From the NCBI GenBank assembly GCA_031257135.1, contig JAIRPH010000167.1:1-7627 (forward strand): DNA of 7,627 nucleotides, in the 5' to 3' direction. Positions 4,206-7,627 of this stretch are shown here, one piece after another (positions within the stretch are counted from its first letter, which is position 1; each line of letters opens with the position of its first letter). A program made the position numbers and the translations under genes. The notes under the pieces were generated by a model. That model made no database searches. It saw only the letters and a program-made list of their open reading frames with translations, and was not told the DNA's origin. This DNA comes from Spirochaetaceae bacterium (lineage in GTDB: Bacteria; Spirochaetota; Spirochaetia; Treponematales; Breznakiellaceae).

Positions 4206-5165
4206 CTATAATGGGAAACCGGCTTCTCCAAACAAAGCAGTAACCGCCTCAGCGTCTAAGCCGGTAGTCTCGATGATTTCCGCATAGTCCCATCCTTTTT
4301 GCATGAGCTTTCGGGCGAACTGTAGCTTATCCGCCTGCCGCTGGGCTTCCGCCGCCTGCCATTGCGCCTGCGCCCGCCGTATTTCCGCCTGCGCGTCCGC
4401 TAAAGCGATCTTGCGCGCCGCCTCAAATGCATCCTCCCGACCCTCTTCGCGGGCAACCTCTAGCGCATCCGCTAAGTTGTACTCCGTAAATAACATATTC
4501 ACTACCTCCGACGCGTTCTCCCGCAGAAAATCCCGCATGATGTTATGCTCGATACAATACTTCACACTGCGCGTTACCGCCTCCTCGCTTATCTGCCGAG
4601 GCTTCTCCGGCGTCAACTCCGCCTGAACAGCGCGCACCTTCGCTATAAACTGCGAATACTCTCGCAACGCAGGACACCGCGCCATAAGCTCCTCGTTATG
4701 CCCGGCGTTGATGTTCAAAAAGACTACCGTCAATTCCAAACCGGCGGAACCGGAACCCTCAAAGGCATCGGATAACCGCTCCTCCCAGCGATCAGGCATC
4801 AGCTCAGAGCCGTTGTAAAATACGAAAAAGAGCGGACGCGGCAGGCGTATCTGCTTCTGCCGGTACAAGCCTCTCAGCTCAAGCAGTTTTTCGTAGACCC
4901 GTCCGCCGTACAGAAACATCCGCAGAGGTATGTTGCGGTTGAGCGTGGACTGATGCTCAACGAAGAGTATTATCAAACGGTCTATCATAAAAGATATATC
5001 GTTTTTCCAATACATAAAAAGCACGTCTGAAAGCGTGTTTACGGTTATCACCGCGCTGGGCGAAACCGGCTCGCCGGTAGCCGCGGAATAGAGCTGGCGC
5101 AAGCGGTCAAGGTTTCCGAAGTACGCCGTAAACACGCCGTCTTTGTGCTGACGATTTATACTCAT
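4206..5165 (-). CDS. Rpn-family (PD-(D/E)XK nuclease / Transposase_31-like) protein
   Basis: I start at the ATG 5165-5163 (319 aa): it gives the family's usual opening (MSINRQHKDGVFTAYFG), while the longer frame needs a TTG inside the repeat array. Conserved blocks follow: VNTLSDVLFMYWKNDISFMID (41-62) and VEHQSTLNRNIPLRMFLY (69-86), giving a PD-(D/E)XK-like core with candidate residues D56, E70 and Q72. Then comes FVFYNG near 115, a helical region, and a heptad-like Ala/Gln/Arg coiled coil at about residues 245-290 before GFPL. Rpn proteins are reported to be endonucleases that promote RecA-independent recombination; many copies per genome is common. No Shine-Dalgarno is visible before the ATG; a small hairpin (5192-5207) and the array lie upstream. 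Catalytic residues look intact, so the gene may be active. Confidence 0.85.
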   Translation of the reverse strand: MSINRQHKDGVFTAYFGNLDRLRQLYSAATGEPVSPSAVITVNTLSDVLFMYWKNDISFMIDRLIILFVEHQSTLNRNIPLRMFLYGGRVYEKLLELRGLYRQKQIRLPRPLFFVFYNGSELMPDRWEERLSDAFEGSGSAGLELTVVFLNINAGHNEELMARCPALREYSQFIAKVRAVQAELTPEKPRQISEEAVTRSVKYCIEHNIMRDFLRENASEVVNMLFTEYNLADALEVAREEGREDAFEAARKIALADAQAEIRRAQAQWQAAEAQRQADKLQFARKLMQKGWDYAEIIETTGLDAEAVTALFGEAGFPL

Positions 5166-5191
5166 GTCTTGAGAGTATTCCGAAAGTCCGG

Positions 5192-5207
5192 CGGCGTCAA
5201 TACGCCG
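5192..5207. repeat. 6-bp hairpin upstream of the rpn start
   Basis: CGGCGT-CAAT-ACGCCG forms a perfect 6-bp stem with a 4-nt loop, 26 nt upstream of the rpn ATG and at the edge of the array. It may be in the leader of the rpn transcript or be the last diverged piece of the array. No T tract follows on either strand. Confidence 0.4.
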
Positions 5208-5212
5208 TTGCT

Positions 5213-5677
5213 CGCTGGGCTTGGCGTCTGGCGTTGCTGGCAAGCCGCCGCGCGCTGGGGCGTTGCTGGCGGGGCGGGCGCGCTGGGGTAAGACCCGACG
5301 CCCGCCCCGAACCCGCGGCTATTCCCGCGGGGCTTGGCGTCTGGCGTTGCTGGCAAGCCGCCGCGCGCTGGGGCGTTGCTGGCAAGGCGGGCGCGCTGGA
5401 GTAAGACCCGACGCCCGCCCAGAACCCGCGGCTATTCCCGCTGGGCTTTGGTGTCAGCCGCGCGCCCGCAAGCCGTTGCTCGCGGGGCTTGGCGTCTGGC
5501 GTTGCTGGCAAGCCGCCGCGCGCTGGGGCGTTGCTGGCGAGGCGGGCGCGCTGGGCTAAGACCCGACGCCCGCCCCGAACCCGCGGCTATTCCCGCGGGG
5601 CTTGGCGTCTGGCGTTGCTGGCAAGGCGGGCGCGCTGGGGTAAGACCCGACGCCCGCCCCGAACCCGCGGCTATTCC
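5213..5677. repeat. GC-rich tandem array, four copies of a hairpin-bearing ~113-nt unit
   Basis: Boundaries defined by the shared word CTATTCC at 5319, 5432, 5587 and 5671 give units of 113, 113, 155 and 84 nt. The 155-nt unit carries a 42-nt extra block. The 84-nt unit lacks 29 nt lying between two copies of GCGTTGCTGGC, as expected from slippage or recombination. Sequence identity between units is very high. Every unit holds the hairpin GGCGGGCG...CGCCCGCC (5271-5308 with a 10-bp stem, 5386-5419, 5541-5574, 5625-5658) with an inner GGG-taaga-CCC-type pairing. Some unit junctions form a second CCCGCGG/CCGCGGG hairpin. The unit length is not a multiple of three, and stop-free frames through it follow from high GC, so I regard it as non-coding. 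It fills the space between the lipoprotein and rpn. Confidence 0.9.
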
Positions 5678-5685
5678 TGCGGGTT
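5662..5685 (-). other. Hairpin around the lipoprotein stop codon
   Basis: On the minus strand AACCCGC (5685-5679) pairs perfectly with GCGGGTT (5668-5662), with the TAG stop in the 10-nt loop. It is not followed by a T run. It might slow ribosomes or protect the 3' end, and it marks where the array begins. Confidence 0.45.
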
Positions 5686-7320
5686 GGAATACAATATCTT
5701 GCTACTAAATAAGGTGCCGCCGACGGCGACGAACCGCCCGCCGCCATAGCACACGCCATTGATGTAGCCGCCGAAGGCGACAGCCGTCCAGCTAACGCCG
5801 TCCGAAGAATACGCCATCTTGTCGTCGCCGCCTGCGACGAACTTCCCGCCGCCGTAGCACACGCTAGAGATGGCGGCGGTGCCGAAGGTGGAATTCGCGA
5901 CAGCCGTCCAGCTAACGCCGTCCGAAGAATACGCCATCTTGCCGCTGTTGCCGACTGCGACGAACTTCCCGCCGCCGTAGCACACGCCATAGATGTAGTC
6001 GGTGCCGAAGGTGGAATTCGCGCCCGCCGTCCAGCTAACGCCATCCGCAGAATACGCCATCTTGCCGCTGTTGCCGACTGCGAGGAACTTCCCGCCGCCG
6101 TAGCACACGCCGTTGATTTGGCTGGCACCGAAGGTGGAATCCGCGACAGCCGTCCAGCTAACGCCGTCCTCAGAATACGCTATCCTGCCGCCGCGGTAGC
6201 TGTTGCCGACTGCGACAAACTTCCCGTCCCCGTAGCACACGCCCCTGATGGAGCTATCGAAGTCGGTGCCGAAGGTGGAATTCACGACCGCCGTCCTCCA
6301 TGTAACGCCGTCCTCAGAATACGCCATCTTGCCTCTGTTGCCGACTGCGACGAACTTCCCGCCGCCGTAGCACACGCTATTGATGGCGTTGTCGACGAAG
6401 GTGGAGTTAACATACGTCCATATCTTTATTGAGTCTACGGTATATGTTGCAGTCAGTACGCCGCTCCAAAAGTCCCGTCTATCTGTACCACCCCATGTCC
6501 ATGTATGTGTAGCGGCCTTGATGGTAGTTTGGCTGGCGGTTATCTCCAACGTACTACCTCGTATCTTAGTGCTGGAAGTGGTAGGATCGCTTCCGTCGAT
6601 GGTGTAGTAAATCTCCGCATCCCTCGTAGTTGTGGTAAGCGTTATCGTCGTACCATAGTCAACATTTCCCCCCGGCGGATTTATCGTAGGCATACTAGGC
6701 TTGTTAGCGTCAATGGTATACTCCGCGGTCAGTACATCGCTGTTGGCTATACCTGTTTTTATTGCGATAGCCTTGAGGGTAGTTGCGGCGTTTATAACCG
6801 GCTTGGCGGTTTCACCATACTTAACGCTGGGCGCGGCCGCGGCAGGCGCGCTTCCGTCGAGGGTATACCAAATCTCCGCGCCCTCCATAGTTGTGGCAAG
6901 CTCTATCGGCGTACCGACGCCGACCGCTCCAGCCGGCGGATTCGCCGTAGGCGCGGCGACTTTGGCAGTATACTCTGCGGTCAGCGCATCGCTGTTGTTC
7001 ATGCCCTCTTTTACCGCGATAGCCTTGAGGGTAGTTGCGGCGTTTATAACCGGCTTGGCGGTTTCAACGTACTTAACGCTGGGCGCGGCCGCAGTAGGCG
7101 CGCTTCCGTCGAGGGTATACCAAATCTCCGCGCCCTCCATAGGTGTGGCAAGCTCTATCGGCGTACCGACGCCGACCGCTCCAGCCGGCGGATTCGCCGT
7201 AGGCGCGGCGGCTTTGGGAGGTCCGTCGTCTCCGCCGTCGTCATTGCAGGCGGTAACGGTGAACGCCGCCGCAAGAATCACCGCGACAGCTCCGAATAAA
7301 AGCCCATGTTTTAGTTTCAT
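5671..7320 (-). CDS. Lipoprotein with three chitobiase C-terminal-like domains and a six-repeat propeller
   Basis: This 549-aa protein begins with a lipoprotein signal: KLKH, a hydrophobic run and the lipobox VTAC with Cys25, then a flexible acidic NDDGGDDG linker. The start is set by AAGGAG 6 nt before the ATG. Residues 38-121, 122-205 and ~209-297 are three domains of the chitobiase/beta-hexosaminidase C-terminal type (CHB_HEX_C), each with a NPP(A/G)G start, EI(W/Y)YT(L/I)DGS and TTLKA(I/A)-like strands. Residues 313-549 are six repeats of 30-45 aa carrying VCYGGGKFVAVG and GKMAYSSDGVSWTA, as in kelch/sialidase-like beta-propellers. A strand IWTYVNSTF (301-309) before them could complete the last, shortened repeat. 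The protein is probably anchored in the outer membrane and surface-exposed; a glycan- or protein-binding role is plausible. No catalytic residues are visible. The stop codon lies inside the repeat array. Confidence 0.85.
   Translation of the reverse strand: MKLKHGLLFGAVAVILAAAFTVTACNDDGGDDGPPKAAAPTANPPAGAVGVGTPIELATPMEGAEIWYTLDGSAPTAAAPSVKYVETAKPVINAATTLKAIAVKEGMNNSDALTAEYTAKVAAPTANPPAGAVGVGTPIELATTMEGAEIWYTLDGSAPAAAAPSVKYGETAKPVINAATTLKAIAIKTGIANSDVLTAEYTIDANKPSMPTINPPGGNVDYGTTITLTTTTRDAEIYYTIDGSDPTTSSTKIRGSTLEITASQTTIKAATHTWTWGGTDRRDFWSGVLTATYTVDSIKIWTYVNSTFVDNAINSVCYGGGKFVAVGNRGKMAYSEDGVTWRTAVVNSTFGTDFDSSIRGVCYGDGKFVAVGNSYRGGRIAYSEDGVSWTAVADSTFGASQINGVCYGGGKFLAVGNSGKMAYSADGVSWTAGANSTFGTDYIYGVCYGGGKFVAVGNSGKMAYSSDGVSWTAVANSTFGTAAISSVCYGGGKFVAGGDDKMAYSSDGVSWTAVAFGGYINGVCYGGGRFVAVGGTLFSSKILYSNPQE
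5674..6384 (-). repeat. Six in-frame propeller repeats (period mostly 123 nt)
   Basis: The word AGCACACGC of each unit falls at 5748, 5856, 5979, 6102, 6234 and 6369, so periods are 108, 123, 123, 132 and 135 nt, all multiples of three. A 44-nt stretch is identical at 5777-5820 and 5897-5940. Units near the 3' end of the gene are the most alike, suggesting recent amplification there. Confidence 0.9.
6706..7209 (-). repeat. 252-nt tandem duplication encoding the first two chitobiase-like domains
   Basis: Domains 1 (7209-6958) and 2 (6957-6706) lie exactly 252 nt apart. A 67-nt block (6892-6958 and 7144-7210) is identical and the flanking sequence nearly so. The third domain is much more diverged. 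The duplication is in frame and looks recent. Confidence 0.9.
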
Positions 7321-7350
7321 GGAAAACTCCTTGTTTAATCCTTTTGGATA

Positions 7351-7378
7351 TATATAAAGCGTTACACGCTTCTCTTAA
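7351..7378 (-). promoter_or_regulatory. Weak candidate promoter of the lipoprotein gene
   Basis: Minus-strand TTAAGA (7378-7373), a 16-nt spacer and TATATA (7356-7351) is the best pair I find, with about four of six matches in each hexamer. A perfect hairpin AAGCGT-gta-ACGCTT (7371-7357) lies in the spacer and could be an operator, or part of the end of the upstream transcript. The leader to the ATG would be about 25 nt and holds the Shine-Dalgarno. Confidence 0.3.
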
Positions 7379-7403
7379 CCGGCGCGGACTTGCGCCGGGT
7401 TAA
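7375..7403. repeat. Stem-loop TTAACC-GGCGC / GCGCC-g-GGTTAA
   Basis: An 11-bp stem with one bulged G and a 6-nt loop lies between the partial right-hand gene and the lipoprotein. Its arm contributes to the candidate -35. No T tract follows on either strand, so it is not clearly a terminator. Confidence 0.6.
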
Positions 7404-7415
7404 GCCTGTGTTACC

Positions 7416-7438
7416 GGCTTGGCGTCTGACGCCAAGCC
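7416..7438. repeat. Perfect 11-bp palindrome abutting a stop codon, sharing the array motif
   Basis: GGCTTGGCGTC-T-GACGCCAAGCC is a near-perfect palindrome whose last base is the first of the TAG-complement of the partial gene. The 13-nt word GGCTTGGCGTCTG is also found in all four units of the array at 5213-5677, so both intergenic regions around the lipoprotein carry related sequence. Confidence 0.65.
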
Positions 7439-7627
7439 TACGGAATCACCGCTGAGAACAGCGCGCCCCACGGACCGGGTTCGCCCTTAGCGTTCTCAAG
7501 GCGGATGCAGAAATACGCGGTCTTCCCGCTGTCCCCGGCGTCGAAGTCGAACCGCTCCCGCCTCCGCTTCGTGAAGCGCGAAAACGGCAGTTCCTCGCCC
7601 GATACCGGAACGCTCATCAGCTCCCGC
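7438..7627 (-). CDS. 3' end of an unidentified gene (partial, 62 residues)
   Basis: The minus-strand frame entering from the right edge (first full codon 7626-7624) ends at TAG (7440-7438). The C-terminus contains a basic FTKRRRERFDFD stretch, then GKTAYFCIRLENAKGEPGPWG and a final ALFSAVIP. This resembles the C-terminal end of a family of bacterial hypothetical proteins that close with a GKTxYFxxRxENxxGxxGPW motif and a short hydrophobic strand, which I recall from host-associated Treponema and Bacteroidetes but cannot name with certainty. It looks like the last beta-sandwich of an immunoglobulin- or fibronectin-like module. It reads in the same direction as the lipoprotein, with about 118 nt of hairpin-rich spacer between them. 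The start and remaining domains lie outside the window. Confidence 0.65.
   Translation of the reverse strand, partial: RELMSVPVSGEELPFSRFTKRRRERFDFDAGDSGKTAYFCIRLENAKGEPGPWGALFSAVIP

Noticed and set aside
5166..5243. TTG start giving rpn 26 extra residues.
   Set aside because: The extra residues are array-derived and unlike the family; the ATG at 5165 gives the usual opening. The lack of a Shine-Dalgarno leaves some doubt.
5213..5677. CRISPR-like array.
   Set aside because: Units are nearly identical along their whole length with no unique spacers, the period is too long, and no cas gene is seen.
5221..5749. Long stop-free frames on both strands through the array, which could be read as Ala/Arg-rich proteins.
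   Set aside because: GC near 78% removes stops in most frames, the 113-nt period shifts frame at every unit, and no Shine-Dalgarno or recognisable domain is present.
6505..7357. Plus-strand ORFs of 264 and 218 aa opposite the lipoprotein N-terminal half.
   Set aside because: They mirror the repeat structure of the lipoprotein gene and have no ribosome binding site or domain of their own.

Overview
The window looks like accessory chromosome from a host-associated spirochaete of the Treponema type. This is an inference, not a proof. It rests on the combination of a BspA-type leucine-rich-repeat remnant, an IS1182-like transposase remnant, an Rpn/PD-(D/E)XK protein, a repeat-built surface lipoprotein with chitobiase-type domains, an orphan OadG-like protein beside a PTS IIA-like protein, and intermediate GC with abrupt local swings (about 28% GC in bases 1-180, about 78% in the sampled part of the 5213-5677 array).

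Layout. Bases 1-180 (+) are the 3' end of an AT-rich unknown gene. Bases 181-640 hold no recognisable gene. Bases 641-1365 (+) are a scar: the N-terminus of an IS1182-type transposase followed by one orphan BspA-like LRR unit. From 2897 down to 1442 (-) lies a compact operon: a promoter (2904-2932), a 111-aa membrane ORF that would be leaderless, a structured 88-nt gap, a 74-aa two-helix membrane protein, a PTS IIA-like protein whose phospho-acceptor His is replaced by Arg, an OadG-like protein and a 27-aa single-helix ORF. The last four genes are joined by three successive ATGA overlaps, and the operon ends in a strong intrinsic terminator (1379-1433). Upstream, a near-consensus promoter (4075-4103) drives two tandem tRNA-Leu(CAA) genes. 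Their transcript probably runs on into a DHH-family phosphoesterase gene that starts 15 nt after the second tRNA.

Bases 4141-7627 are repeat-rich. An rpn-type gene (4206-5165, -) has a GC-rich palindromic element at its 3' end and, at its 5' end, four copies of a hairpin-bearing unit of about 113 nt. This array also contains the stop codon of the next gene, a 549-aa lipoprotein (5671-7320, -) made of three chitobiase/hexosaminidase C-terminal-like domains and six propeller-like repeats. A motif of the array recurs as a perfect hairpin abutting the stop codon of the partial gene at the right edge.

The most interesting leads are: the operon leader, where an inverted repeat covers the Shine-Dalgarno of the second gene and begins directly after the stop codon of the first; the His-to-Arg IIA protein locked to an orphan OadG and micro-proteins; the tRNA-to-mRNA junction; and the hairpin array placed between a repeat-variable lipoprotein and an Rpn nuclease.
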